NCBI GenBank assembly: GCA_947479645.1
Contig: CANKAJ010000032.1
Location: forward strand, 1 to 41,113
From: Betaproteobacteria bacterium
GTDB taxonomy: Bacteria; Pseudomonadota; Gammaproteobacteria; Burkholderiales; SG8-39
Direction of reading: 5' to 3'
DNA: 41,113 nt
The notes under the pieces were generated by a model. That model did no database searches and had not been told where the DNA came from. It worked only from the letters and a program-made list of their open reading frames with translations. Positions within the stretch are counted from its first letter, which is position 1; each line of letters starts with the position of its first letter. The translations under genes and the position numbers were made by a program. Positions 28,390 through 37,215 of the stretch are shown one piece after another.

Positions 28390-29133
28390 ATGAGTCTTTC
28401 AACCCCATCTTTGCAGCCAGTTGTACGTATTTCCGGCGTATCAAAGCGCTTCGGTTCGGCCGTCGTGTTACGGGATCTGTGGCTTGATATTTTGCCTGGC
28501 ACCTTCACCGGCCTTGTTGGGATCAATGGTGCAGGTAAAACAACTCTTATAAAGTGCCTCCTCGATTTTTGCAGTCTGGATACTGGAAAGATTGAGATCT
28601 TCGGCCTGCCACATCACTCACACAAATCGCGTTTTCGTCTTAGCTTCCTGCCTGAACGGTTCACCCCACCCCATTTCCTGTCGGGACGCGAATTTGTGCG
28701 GACAATGCTCGGGATTTCCGGTCTGGCTTATGAAGAGATGGTTACACGAAGCATGTTCAATGATCTGGGGCTTCACCAAAGCGCTCTTGATAAGCCGGTA
28801 CGCTCATTTTCAAAGGGGATGACGCAGAAACTCGGTCTTGCAGCATGCCTGCTCTCTCAGCGCGATTTTTTCCTGCTGGACGAGCCTATGACCGGACTGG
28901 ATCCTGCGGCCCGTGTTAGGGTAAAAAATCTACTGGGAAGCCTTAAGGCCAAGGGCAAAACACTGCTGTTTACGTCGCATTCACTCGCAGACATTGAAGA
29001 AATCTGCGACCATATGGTTGTACTGCACGGTGGCGGCATTGCCTTTTCCGGCACGCCGCGCGATCTTCGGAATAAATTTGAAGAACCAACGCTGGAACTC
29101 GCATTCTTGAGATGCATAGGAACCGATGGCTGA
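28390..29133 (+). CDS. ABC transporter ATP-binding protein without adjacent permease
   Basis: A 247-residue ATPase of the CcmA/NatA group: Walker A GINGAGKTT, signature region SFSKGMTQKLG (a degenerate LSGGQ), Walker B FFLLDEPMTGLDP, switch TSHSLADIEE. No membrane partner lies beside it: upstream is mlaF on the other strand, downstream a response regulator whose ATG lies within its last codons (eight-base overlap). This coupling suggests the ATPase belongs with the regulator and perhaps the pilus cluster rather than with Mla. The substrate is unknown. Confidence 0.88.
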   Translation: MSLSTPSLQPVVRISGVSKRFGSAVVLRDLWLDILPGTFTGLVGINGAGKTTLIKCLLDFCSLDTGKIEIFGLPHHSHKSRFRLSFLPERFTPPHFLSGREFVRTMLGISGLAYEEMVTRSMFNDLGLHQSALDKPVRSFSKGMTQKLGLAACLLSQRDFFLLDEPMTGLDPAARVRVKNLLGSLKAKGKTLLFTSHSLADIEEICDHMVVLHGGGIAFSGTPRDLRNKFEEPTLELAFLRCIGTDG

Positions 29134-30550
29134 CAAACCGAGCTTGCTGATCGTAGACGACGATCAACTGATCACCGACACGCTGTCCTACGCATTGGGT
29201 AAGGACTTTGACGTCTTGGTCAGTGACTCGCGTTCCCATGCAATCAGCCTGTTGCGCCAGATTGATGAAGCACCACAACTGGCTCTGGTGGATCTTGGTC
29301 TACCACCTTCTCCACATAGTCCAGATGAAGGATTTGCGCTGATCCAGGATTTACTGGCGCATTCGCCTTCAATGAAGATTTTGGTGCTTTCAGGCCAGAA
29401 CGATGCATCGAATGCCCGTCACGCAAGAGCACTGGGAGCCGCTGAATTTGTCGCAAAACCATGTGATGCGGACAATCTTAAGAAGATTTTGCTTCACGCA
29501 TTTCAATTTCGAGCCGCCGAAATCGAAGGCGGTGAAAAATCTGAAGCAGACCTGCTCATCGGCCGCAGCCCTGCTCTGCAGAAATTAAAAAGTCAGATCA
29601 GTCAATATTCCGACTCCCCATTTCCTGCTCTGATTGAAGGTGAATCCGGAAGTGGCAAAGAGGTCGTGGCCACCCTGCTGCATCGGTTATCCTGGCGGCA
29701 CGGGAAACCGTGGTTCGCGCTTAATTGCGCCGCAATTGCGCCGACTCTGGTAGAGCCGACATTGTTCGGCTACGCGAAGGGTGCTTTTACCGGTGCAGTC
29801 CAGAATAAATCTGGCTATTTCGAAGATGCCGCCGACGGCACGCTGTTTCTCGATGAAATTGGAGAATTACCCCTAGAACTGCAGGCAAAACTGCTTCGGG
29901 TACTGGAAAATGGCGAATTTCAACGAGTAGGGGAAACGCAACAACGTTTTTCGCACGCAAGAGTTATTGCAGCCACTAACCGCGATCTGCGTAATGAAAT
30001 CAGGAAAGGGAATTTCCGAGCCGACCTCTACCACCGTCTCTCGGTATTTACTATCGAGGTTCCTCCCTTGCGCGAAATGGAAGAAGACAAGCTGCTTTTA
30101 CTCGAGCATTTCAGCAAGTTCTACGCCGAGCAGGCCAAACTTGCGCCGTTCTCTCTCAATGAATCGGCTGTCGCAGCATGGCGTGACTACAGCTTTCCGG
30201 GCAACGTCAGAGAATTGCGCAATATCGTCATTCGACTGACAACAAAGCATGCCGGACAGAAGTTGTCGTTTCAAGAACTGGAACCCGAATTCGACCTTGA
30301 CTCTGCTTCGAGTTCGCGGTCAGAAATTCCCTCTGACTCAGATAATGTAGATCTTGTCGAGCAAGCACGTCGACATCTTGAACGTGAACGCAATTTCAAT
30401 CTCGACAACATGCTTAAGGCATGGGAACAGGGTTATGTCGAAGCGGCCTTGAGACTGACCCGGGGTAACGTTAGTCAGGCAGCCAAGATGCTGGGGGTCA
30501 ATCGAACCACACTCTACTCAAGGATGGAATCGCTGCAAAAGCAGCAGTAG
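29126..30550 (+). CDS. Sigma-54-dependent response regulator (NtrC family, PrsR-like)
   Basis: A 474-residue transcription activator. The receiver domain (about 6-125) has the acidic pair DDD11-13, phosphorylation site Asp56 (ALVDLGLPP) and Lys111 (VAKPCDA). The AAA+ domain has Walker A GESGSGKE (172-179), the sigma-54 contact loop GAFTGA (219-224) and Walker B LFLDEIGELP. A Fis-type helix-turn-helix closes the protein (GNVSQAAKMLGVNRTTLYSR). The receiver's DLGLPP...EGF pattern resembles PrsR regulators from exopolysaccharide/PEP-CTERM loci. No kinase gene is adjacent. AGGA is five bases before ATG. Likely role: switching on the downstream pilus genes, inferred from position. Confidence 0.93.
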   Translation: MADKPSLLIVDDDQLITDTLSYALGKDFDVLVSDSRSHAISLLRQIDEAPQLALVDLGLPPSPHSPDEGFALIQDLLAHSPSMKILVLSGQNDASNARHARALGAAEFVAKPCDADNLKKILLHAFQFRAAEIEGGEKSEADLLIGRSPALQKLKSQISQYSDSPFPALIEGESGSGKEVVATLLHRLSWRHGKPWFALNCAAIAPTLVEPTLFGYAKGAFTGAVQNKSGYFEDAADGTLFLDEIGELPLELQAKLLRVLENGEFQRVGETQQRFSHARVIAATNRDLRNEIRKGNFRADLYHRLSVFTIEVPPLREMEEDKLLLLEHFSKFYAEQAKLAPFSLNESAVAAWRDYSFPGNVRELRNIVIRLTTKHAGQKLSFQELEPEFDLDSASSSRSEIPSDSDNVDLVEQARRHLERERNFNLDNMLKAWEQGYVEAALRLTRGNVSQAAKMLGVNRTTLYSRMESLQKQQ

Positions 30551-30607
30551 TATTTCATGCAGTTTGTCCAGTGACTCTCCCCGATTCGTCAAGACGATCC
30601 AAAATCC

Positions 30608-32158
30608 ATGTACCTAAGTCACTTCGGACTTAACGAACCACCTTTCCGCATCACGCCTCACACAGACTTCTTCTTCGCAGGAGCTAGCCGGGGCGAGACG
30701 CTGGAGGCGCTGCTTTACGCAATAACCAACGACGAAGGCATCGTCAAGGTCTCGGGGGAAGTGGGTAGTGGCAAAACCATGCTTTGTCGCGTGCTGATGG
30801 AGCGTCTGCCTGATTCTGTCGAAACCATCTATCTGGCCAATCCTTCGCTATCCAGGGATGAAATACTTTATGCCATTGCCGATGATTTAAAGTTGGCACT
30901 CACGGCAGAACGCGTCAGCCGGCTACTCCGGGAACTGCAGGACCATCTGATTGGGCTATTCGCCTCGGGACGCCGTGTCGTGCTGCTTATAGACGAAGCG
31001 CACGCAATGCCCAAGGAGACGCTGGAAGAGATTCGCCTGTTGTCAAACCTAGAATCGGGACGCCACAAATTACTTCAAATCGTCCTGTTTGGGCAACCTG
31101 AAATCGACGAGCAACTGGGATCTGCCGACATGCGCCAATTGAAGGAGCGCATCACTCACAGTTTCCGGCTGGAGCCAATGATCCGCAGCGATATCGAAAG
31201 CTACATTGAATTTCGCATGCGGGCCGCAGGGTACAAGGGGCCCAGTGTCTTTTCGCCGGCGGCTATACGCCTAATCGCTTCGGCATCAGAGGGACTTACC
31301 CGTCGCATCAACATACTGGCGGACAAGTCGCTGCTTGCTGCTTTTGCAGGCAATACCCATGGCGTATCAGCTAAAGAGGCGCGCGCCGCCATCCGCGACT
31401 CTGATTTTTTCAGACCCAAAATGCGCAGTCAGAAGTATTGGCTAGCCAGTTTGGGCCTTGCCGCCGGACTTGCCGGAGGTCTCTTCGCAGGCTGGGGGAT
31501 ACATTGGCTGAACCCACCTCAAACAATTCCTGTTAGTGTTACCCCAACGGCCACGCTGACGTCGCCTCCAGCAGCGGACAGCCAGATCTCGCAGGCAGGA
31601 TCGATGCAGTCCTCGTCAATTTCCCTGGAAACCGATATCCCATCGTCCTCCAAAGCAGTATCACCTCCGGCTGACAAGACAATCGCTCGCCCGTTGACTC
31701 TGATGGAATCATCGAAGCAACCCGCATTGCCTGCATCGAGTCCAACTACGGTTCGACAACCAGGCAACGAAGGCGCCAGCGAATCAACAGAGCCACAAAT
31801 TAGCAATCCTTTGTCTCTTGCCAATGGTACGCTGGTCAAAATGTACTTTGACTCAACTCAGGAATGGCTCAAGGTCACGCCAACTAATTATTATTCCATT
31901 CAGCTACTTACAGTAAAATCAACCGAGTTAAAACGAATGGAAAGTTTCTTGCAGAAAGCCGCGAAAATGGTTCGCCCTGAGGATCTGCATGTGTACAGTG
32001 TAAAAATCGACGGTCAGCAGCACTATCGCCTTGCGTATGGTCTTTATCCAAGCTCTACGGAAATCCTTGAGGCCATAAAGGAACTCCCCCCCCAATTCAA
32101 GGCACAGAATCCTTTTCAACGCTCTGTCGAACGCATGCGAAGCCAGAATAGACAGTAG
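30608..32158 (+). CDS. ExeA/MshM-like AAA ATPase with SPOR-like C-terminal domain
   Basis: A 516-residue protein. Residues 1-270 are an ExeA/MshM-type ATPase: YLSHFGLNEPPFRITPHTDF start, Walker A GEVGSGKT (50-57), Walker B VVLLIDEAHAM, and sensor region FGQPEIDEQL. One membrane helix lies at about 277-302, and a Ser/Pro/Thr-rich periplasmic linker follows. From about 428 to 495, YYSIQLLTVKS ... HYRLAYGLYPS resembles a SPOR peptidoglycan-binding domain. ExeA-type proteins help a secretin pass through peptidoglycan, which suits the secretin gene next door. A run of eight C (32086-32093) lies within the SPOR-like part. It is probably the MshM of this cluster. Confidence 0.88.
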   Translation: MYLSHFGLNEPPFRITPHTDFFFAGASRGETLEALLYAITNDEGIVKVSGEVGSGKTMLCRVLMERLPDSVETIYLANPSLSRDEILYAIADDLKLALTAERVSRLLRELQDHLIGLFASGRRVVLLIDEAHAMPKETLEEIRLLSNLESGRHKLLQIVLFGQPEIDEQLGSADMRQLKERITHSFRLEPMIRSDIESYIEFRMRAAGYKGPSVFSPAAIRLIASASEGLTRRINILADKSLLAAFAGNTHGVSAKEARAAIRDSDFFRPKMRSQKYWLASLGLAAGLAGGLFAGWGIHWLNPPQTIPVSVTPTATLTSPPAADSQISQAGSMQSSSISLETDIPSSSKAVSPPADKTIARPLTLMESSKQPALPASSPTTVRQPGNEGASESTEPQISNPLSLANGTLVKMYFDSTQEWLKVTPTNYYSIQLLTVKSTELKRMESFLQKAAKMVRPEDLHVYSVKIDGQQHYRLAYGLYPSSTEILEAIKELPPQFKAQNPFQRSVERMRSQNRQ

Positions 32159-32164
32159 CCTGCT

Positions 32165-32204
32165 TTTACAGAATAATCATATTGTTATATCGTTCTGTTA
32201 TACT
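32165..32204 (+). promoter_or_regulatory. Candidate internal promoter ahead of mshL
   Basis: This AT-rich gap contains TTTACA (32165-32170), TATATC (32186-32191) and TATACT (32199-32204). No pair has ideal spacing, but the AT-richness stands out among GC-rich genes. Low confidence. Confidence 0.25.
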
Positions 32205-32239
32205 GATTTAGTGGATAAAAAGAAAACTGTGGGAGCATG

Positions 32240-33985
32240 ATGAGACTCATCGTCCCTGGTACGCTGACAAGATTGATGCCCGCAATCGCCATCGCGATGC
32301 TGGTGGCGTGCGCTGGCCCACCGGTAATGAAGCCAACATCCACTCATATTCGGGGCGAAGTTCCTAATGTTGTAACTGAAAACATTCCGGAACCGGTACG
32401 TTTGCCGACGATACTACCGCGGCCCAGAGCCACGGCGAAACCGGAGACTTATAGCGTTGTCGTCAACAACGTTCGAGTGCAGGAATTGCTCTTTGCATTG
32501 GCTCGCGATGCAAAACTCAATGTGGATATTCACCCAGGCATCACTGGGGTCGTCACTCTAAACGCAATTGATCAGACATTGCCGCAGCTGCTGTCGCGCA
32601 TCGCAAAGCAAACCGATATGCGTTGGGAAATTGATGGCCCCAACCTGGTAGTTATGCCGGATTCACCCTATCTGCGCGTGTACAAAATCGACTACCTGAA
32701 CATGGTCAGGACCAGCACCAGCACCGTCAGCGTATCTGGCAATATCTCTTCGGGCGGGCCGGGGGGCGGAGGTGGAGGGGGCGGGAACGCTTCTTCCACC
32801 ACACTTACCAATCGGGCAGACAACGATTTCTGGAGGCACCTGGTTGAAAACATCAAGGAGCTTCTGCAGGAAACAGACAAGATACTGCCCGGGTCCACTG
32901 CAAGCCAGGCTCCCCCAGTGCCCAGCGCTGCTCCGTCAGCTCCAGGGCAAGCCAGTCCGGCTGGCGCGGCACCGGCTCCGGCTGCGACGCCAGCCGCCGC
33001 AGGCGCAAGTTTTCGCGAAGCCGCATCGGTTATTTCCAACAGTGAGGCGGGCGTGCTTAGTATTCGCGCCACCTCACGTCAGCACGAGAAGATCCAGGAA
33101 TTCCTGGATCGGGTTATGTCCAGCGTTAAGCGTCAGGTTTTCATAGAAGCAACCATTGTCGAGGTCACCCTTAGTAATCAGTACCAGCAGGGTATTGATT
33201 GGTCGCTGATAGGGCGCAGCGCGACTTCGCGATTGAGCATTACGCAAGGGGCAGTCGGCACGCTGTCGGGGTCGCCGGCCGGAAACTTTTTCACTGGCAA
33301 CCTGATTGATCAGAATGGCAGACTTGGCGATTTCAGCGCAACCGTCAAGCTGCTTGAGTCTTTCGGTAATGTGCGCGTTCTCTCCAGTCCGAAATTGTCA
33401 GTCCTGAACAATCAAACAGCGTTGCTCAGAGTAGTCGACGACATTGTCTATTTCAAGGTGGACTCCACCACCACCGCTGCAACCGCCACTGCCGGGCCAG
33501 TAACCACATTCAATACCACCCCCAATATTGTGGCAGTTGGATTCATTATGAGCGTCACGCCTCAGATCGGCGACAACGAAACTGTGTTGCTCAATTTGCG
33601 ACCATCGCTGACCAGGGTGCTCAAGTTCGTGCCTGATCCAAATCCGTCGTTGATCATCCCGAACCCTGTTCCACAGCTCCAACGGCGCGAGATGGAATCG
33701 ATGATCAAGATCAATAGTGGACAAATCGCAGTCATGGGAGGCCTGATTCAGGACGAGGTAAAGGACTTTGATGACTCTATTCCCGGCCTCAACCAGACCG
33801 CCTTCGGTTCGCTTTTTGGTCAAAAGAACAGAATCAATAACAAGACAGAACTAGTCGTTTTCCTGCGCCCGCTCGTGGTCAAAGATTCCAGCCTAAATGG
33901 CGATTACCGCGCCTACCAGACGATGTTGCCAGAGGATGATTTCATGTCGCGTCAAAATCCGTCCAAACCTGTTGTAAAGCAGTGA
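32240..33985 (+). CDS. mshL: Pilus (MSHA type) secretin MshL
   Basis: Outer-membrane secretin through which the pilus emerges, about 581 residues. It has a lipoprotein signal (lipobox LVAC, Cys at about 24), an STN-like domain YSVVVNNVRVQELLFALARD, then secretin N domains interrupted by a glycine run (about 170-182) and an Ala/Pro-rich linker (about 225-255). The C-terminal secretin domain contains LESFGNVRVLSSPKLSVLNNQTA and IKINSGQIAVMGGLIQDE, with VFLRPLVV near the end. Two consecutive ATG codons occur (32237 and 32240); GGGAG at 32231-32235 is better spaced for the second. Confidence 0.92.
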   Translation: MRLIVPGTLTRLMPAIAIAMLVACAGPPVMKPTSTHIRGEVPNVVTENIPEPVRLPTILPRPRATAKPETYSVVVNNVRVQELLFALARDAKLNVDIHPGITGVVTLNAIDQTLPQLLSRIAKQTDMRWEIDGPNLVVMPDSPYLRVYKIDYLNMVRTSTSTVSVSGNISSGGPGGGGGGGGNASSTTLTNRADNDFWRHLVENIKELLQETDKILPGSTASQAPPVPSAAPSAPGQASPAGAAPAPAATPAAAGASFREAASVISNSEAGVLSIRATSRQHEKIQEFLDRVMSSVKRQVFIEATIVEVTLSNQYQQGIDWSLIGRSATSRLSITQGAVGTLSGSPAGNFFTGNLIDQNGRLGDFSATVKLLESFGNVRVLSSPKLSVLNNQTALLRVVDDIVYFKVDSTTTAATATAGPVTTFNTTPNIVAVGFIMSVTPQIGDNETVLLNLRPSLTRVLKFVPDPNPSLIIPNPVPQLQRREMESMIKINSGQIAVMGGLIQDEVKDFDDSIPGLNQTAFGSLFGQKNRINNKTELVVFLRPLVVKDSSLNGDYRAYQTMLPEDDFMSRQNPSKPVVKQ

Positions 33986-33995
33986 CTGGCCGCGC

Positions 33996-35438
33996 ATGAG
34001 CTTGCTCCTTGAAGCGCTGAAAAAGGCGGAACTTGCCAAGCAAAGCGCGAAAACCACTTCGGATATTCGATCCGCGGGCATGAAGCCGATTGTGACGCGC
34101 GAAGCACTTCCGGACATTTCGCAGCCGCTAGAGATTCTTGCCAATGATCTACCATCGGCAGGCGCGGCGGTTACAAACTCGCTTGAACTGACGCTTGATA
34201 CACCAGCGATTGAGCACCTTCGTACGGAACCGGCACCGATTCGGTCCATTGATGAGACAAGCGATGCACCTCAGACGGCCACAGTTGACACTGGTGAACG
34301 CACAGAGCCAACCATGGCAACGGCAACCGAAGATGCAGCCAATGCCGAAGCTGACCGCGCCGCCGCACGCAAAGTATTTGAAGTCAAGGAGGTGGACTAC
34401 AATCCGCGCCGCCCCTTTTACATTACCATCGGTCTGCTCGGACTATGCGCAATAGGATATGGCACTTATGTCTGGTGGCAAATGCAACCACGCAGCGCTT
34501 ATAACGCAGCAGCAGTAAAGAACGCGCCTGCTGCCGAACGAGTTGCAACGCAGGCTCCACCCACGGCGCAAGCGCAGGCATTGCCGGTTACTCCGGCGGC
34601 ACCAGACGGCACTCCCCAGGCGCCTGGCCAAACACCGGCACCCGCTTCGGCACAGGCTGCAGCCCCAGTTACCACAGCTGCCGCCAAGGCAACTGCTACG
34701 AGTCCCGCCGCCCCAACGCTTGTTGCGCGTGGTCGACAGGACTTCCCGATCGCAGCAAGTTCGGCGAATCCACCCGCGGCACGGACACCTGCCCAGTCCG
34801 TATCAAATCGGGCTGCACCTGCTGAGCGTCGCGGCACAACCGCGCCGATTGCCATAACGCCGTCTGCCCTTGCCGTTGATCCGCAAACCGAGCGCGCCTA
34901 CAACTCATTTCAGCAAGGCGATCTTTCTGCAGCCAAGGACCTCTATCAGCGCGTACTGCAACGTGACCCTGGAAGCCGCGATGCATTACTCGGCCTCGCC
35001 GCGATCGACAGCAGAAACCGCGATTATGAATTGGCGGAATCTCGATATCTGAAATTACTGGAATTGGATCCGCGCGATACGCACGCGCTGGCTGGAATCA
35101 TCGCCCTGCGCGGACAAACTGATCCGATACAGTCCGAGAGTAGACTGAAAACCGTCATAGCCAGCCAACCCGACTCGGCACACCTGCATTTTGCGCTTGG
35201 TAATCAGTTTGCCGCACAAAGCCGCTGGCCGGAAGCACAAGCGTCTTATTTTCGTGCCTATTCACTGGAACCAGAAAATCCAGACTTCACTTTTAATCTT
35301 GCCATCAGTCTGGACCGCCTGCAGCAGAAGAAACTGGCGCTCGAACACTATCAGCGCGCCATTTCATTGGCCAACACGCGTGCGGCAAACTTTGACAAAG
35401 CTCAGGTGGCAGCACGCATAGCGGCACTCTCACGCTGA
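33996..35438 (+). CDS. mshN: MshN-like TPR protein
   Basis: A 480-residue bitopic membrane protein. The N-terminus MSLLLEALKKAELAK is the usual start of MshN/GspB-type proteins. Residues ~1-138 are cytoplasmic and acidic, one membrane helix lies at about 140-163 (FYITIGLLGLCAIGYGTYVWW), a very Ala/Pro/Thr-rich linker runs from about 165 to 290, and TPR repeats fill the rest (AYNSFQQGDLSAAKDLYQRV, LLGLAAIDSRNRDYELAE, LALEHYQRAI). MshN is thought to be an assembly factor linking the ATPase and secretin. The symbol is by position and architecture. The stop overlaps the next ATG by one base (TGATG). Confidence 0.82.
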   Translation: MSLLLEALKKAELAKQSAKTTSDIRSAGMKPIVTREALPDISQPLEILANDLPSAGAAVTNSLELTLDTPAIEHLRTEPAPIRSIDETSDAPQTATVDTGERTEPTMATATEDAANAEADRAAARKVFEVKEVDYNPRRPFYITIGLLGLCAIGYGTYVWWQMQPRSAYNAAAVKNAPAAERVATQAPPTAQAQALPVTPAAPDGTPQAPGQTPAPASAQAAAPVTTAAAKATATSPAAPTLVARGRQDFPIAASSANPPAARTPAQSVSNRAAPAERRGTTAPIAITPSALAVDPQTERAYNSFQQGDLSAAKDLYQRVLQRDPGSRDALLGLAAIDSRNRDYELAESRYLKLLELDPRDTHALAGIIALRGQTDPIQSESRLKTVIASQPDSAHLHFALGNQFAAQSRWPEAQASYFRAYSLEPENPDFTFNLAISLDRLQQKKLALEHYQRAISLANTRAANFDKAQVAARIAALSR

Positions 35439-37168
35439 TGAATTCTCCCCGTCCCACGTCGACCACTTCTGCTCCGCAGCAAGCCAAGCGCCATATTGGC
35501 CAGATTCTGATCGCGCAGGGAATACTCACAGAAGATCAACTGCGTATCGCGCTGTTGGAGCAACTCAAGACCAATCAGCCTGTCGGCAAACTTCTGGTCA
35601 ATCTCGGATTCGTGTCTGAAGCAACGCTGCGAGACGCGTTGTCCGAAAAACTTGGCCTGCAGTCAGTAGACCTGACCCAGATTATCGTGGATGCCGCCGC
35701 GCTGAAAATCGTGCCTCGCGAATTCGCCAAGCGCCACAATATCTTTCCTGTCGCGCTGGATCGCGAAAAACGTGTACTGATCATCGCGCTGGCCGATACC
35801 CACAACATCATTGCAGTCGATCAGGTGCGCGCGCAATTGCGCGGGGAAGTCGAAATTGAAACCCGCCTTGCCGGCGAAACCGAGATTGTGCGGGCCATTG
35901 ACCAGTACTATGGGCATGACTTCTCGATTGACGGCATTCTGCATGAAATCGAGACGGGTGAAGTCGATTTTCAGAGCATGCAGGCCTCCGGTGACGCCTA
36001 TGCCCAACCCGTCGTTCGACTGATCTCGGCATTGCTAGGCGACGCAGTCGAACGAGGCGCCTCGGACATCCACTTTGAACCGGAACAGAACTTTCTTCGC
36101 ATCCGCTATCGCATAGATGGCGTTCTGCGCCAGATTCGCAGTCTGCACAAGACCTACTGGCCAGCCATGGCCGTACGCATCAAGGTCATGGCAAAAATGA
36201 ACATCGCAGAAACTCGGGCACCCCAGGATGGCCGCATCTCCCTGACGCTTACCGGTCGGGAAGTTGACTTTCGGGTGGCATCGCAGGCAACCACGCATGG
36301 CGAAAACGTGGTACTTCGCATCCTTGACCGGCAAAAGGGCATCGTGCCTCTGGACGGACTCGGCCTCGAAGCAAGCCAACTGGCACTCCTGAAGAAAATG
36401 ATCGCCCGTCCTGAAGGAATCATCCTTGTCACCGGCCCCACCGGCAGTGGCAAGACCACCACGCTCTATTCGGTGCTCAACCACATCAACAATGATGGCT
36501 TGAACATCATGACACTGGAAGATCCGGTCGAATACCCAATGACACTGATCCGACAGGCTTCGGTAAATGAAGCTGCAAAAATGGACTTCGGCAATGGAAT
36601 TCGCTCACTGATGCGGCAGGATCCTGATGTAATTCTGGTTGGCGAAATTCGCGACCAGGATACGGCCACCATGGCGTTTCGCGCGTCCATGACCGGCCAC
36701 CAGGTGTATTCGACGCTGCACACCAACTCTGCAATTGGCTCAATTCCGCGCCTGCAGGATATCGGAATCGTTCCGGATGTACTGGCCGGAAACATGATTG
36801 GAATCATCGCCCAGCGGTTGATCCGCCGGCTATGCAAGCACTGCAAGCAGTCTTACGTGGCATCGGCTGCGGAAAGCAAGCTCTGCGGCGTTACCGCGAG
36901 CAGACCCACGACCCTCTACCGCGCAGTGGGTTGTGACCATTGCGACTATCAGGGCTACAAGGGCCGCATCGCAATCATGGAAATTCTCAAATTGGACAGC
37001 GATCTTGACGAGATGATCGCCAATCGCGCAACTGCGCGTGAATTGCAGAAGGCCGCATTGGCAAAAGGCTTTATTACTCTGGCCGACGATGGCGTGAGGC
37101 GCGTGTTGGAAGGTTCCAGCACCCTTGACGAATTGATGCGTATCGTGGACCTCACCGATCGTATGTAA
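35438..37168 (+). CDS. mshE: MshE-like pilus assembly ATPase (GspE/PilB family)
   Basis: The motor that drives pilin polymerisation, 576 residues. The N-terminal MshEN-type domain (about 12-75) has HIGQILIAQGILTEDQLRIA and a second copy VGKLLVNLGFVSEATLRDAL; such domains bind cyclic di-GMP. The ATPase core has Walker A GPTGSGKTT, the Asp box (IMTLEDPVEYP), Walker B ILVGEIRDQDTA and the His box TLHTNSA. A tetracysteine zinc site (CKHC ... CDHC) is near 465-500. It is co-transcribed with mshN and mshG. Confidence 0.92.
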   Translation: MNSPRPTSTTSAPQQAKRHIGQILIAQGILTEDQLRIALLEQLKTNQPVGKLLVNLGFVSEATLRDALSEKLGLQSVDLTQIIVDAAALKIVPREFAKRHNIFPVALDREKRVLIIALADTHNIIAVDQVRAQLRGEVEIETRLAGETEIVRAIDQYYGHDFSIDGILHEIETGEVDFQSMQASGDAYAQPVVRLISALLGDAVERGASDIHFEPEQNFLRIRYRIDGVLRQIRSLHKTYWPAMAVRIKVMAKMNIAETRAPQDGRISLTLTGREVDFRVASQATTHGENVVLRILDRQKGIVPLDGLGLEASQLALLKKMIARPEGIILVTGPTGSGKTTTLYSVLNHINNDGLNIMTLEDPVEYPMTLIRQASVNEAAKMDFGNGIRSLMRQDPDVILVGEIRDQDTATMAFRASMTGHQVYSTLHTNSAIGSIPRLQDIGIVPDVLAGNMIGIIAQRLIRRLCKHCKQSYVASAAESKLCGVTASRPTTLYRAVGCDHCDYQGYKGRIAIMEILKLDSDLDEMIANRATARELQKAALAKGFITLADDGVRRVLEGSSTLDELMRIVDLTDRM

Positions 37169-37215
37169 CCTTGCAAGGTGCGTCGGGCTGATCCCCGTCG
37201 CGGTTTGGAATTCGC

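Noticed and set aside
28242-28526. Longer form of MlaF starting at 28526
   Set aside because: The additional ~95 residues have no family match and would overlap the divergent ABC ATPase gene; GTG 28241 gives the normal MlaF length.
34499-34855. Ala/Gly-rich minus-strand frame opposite the mshN linker
   Set aside because: It mirrors the repetitive Ala/Pro codons of the MshN-like linker; such complementary frames are expected.
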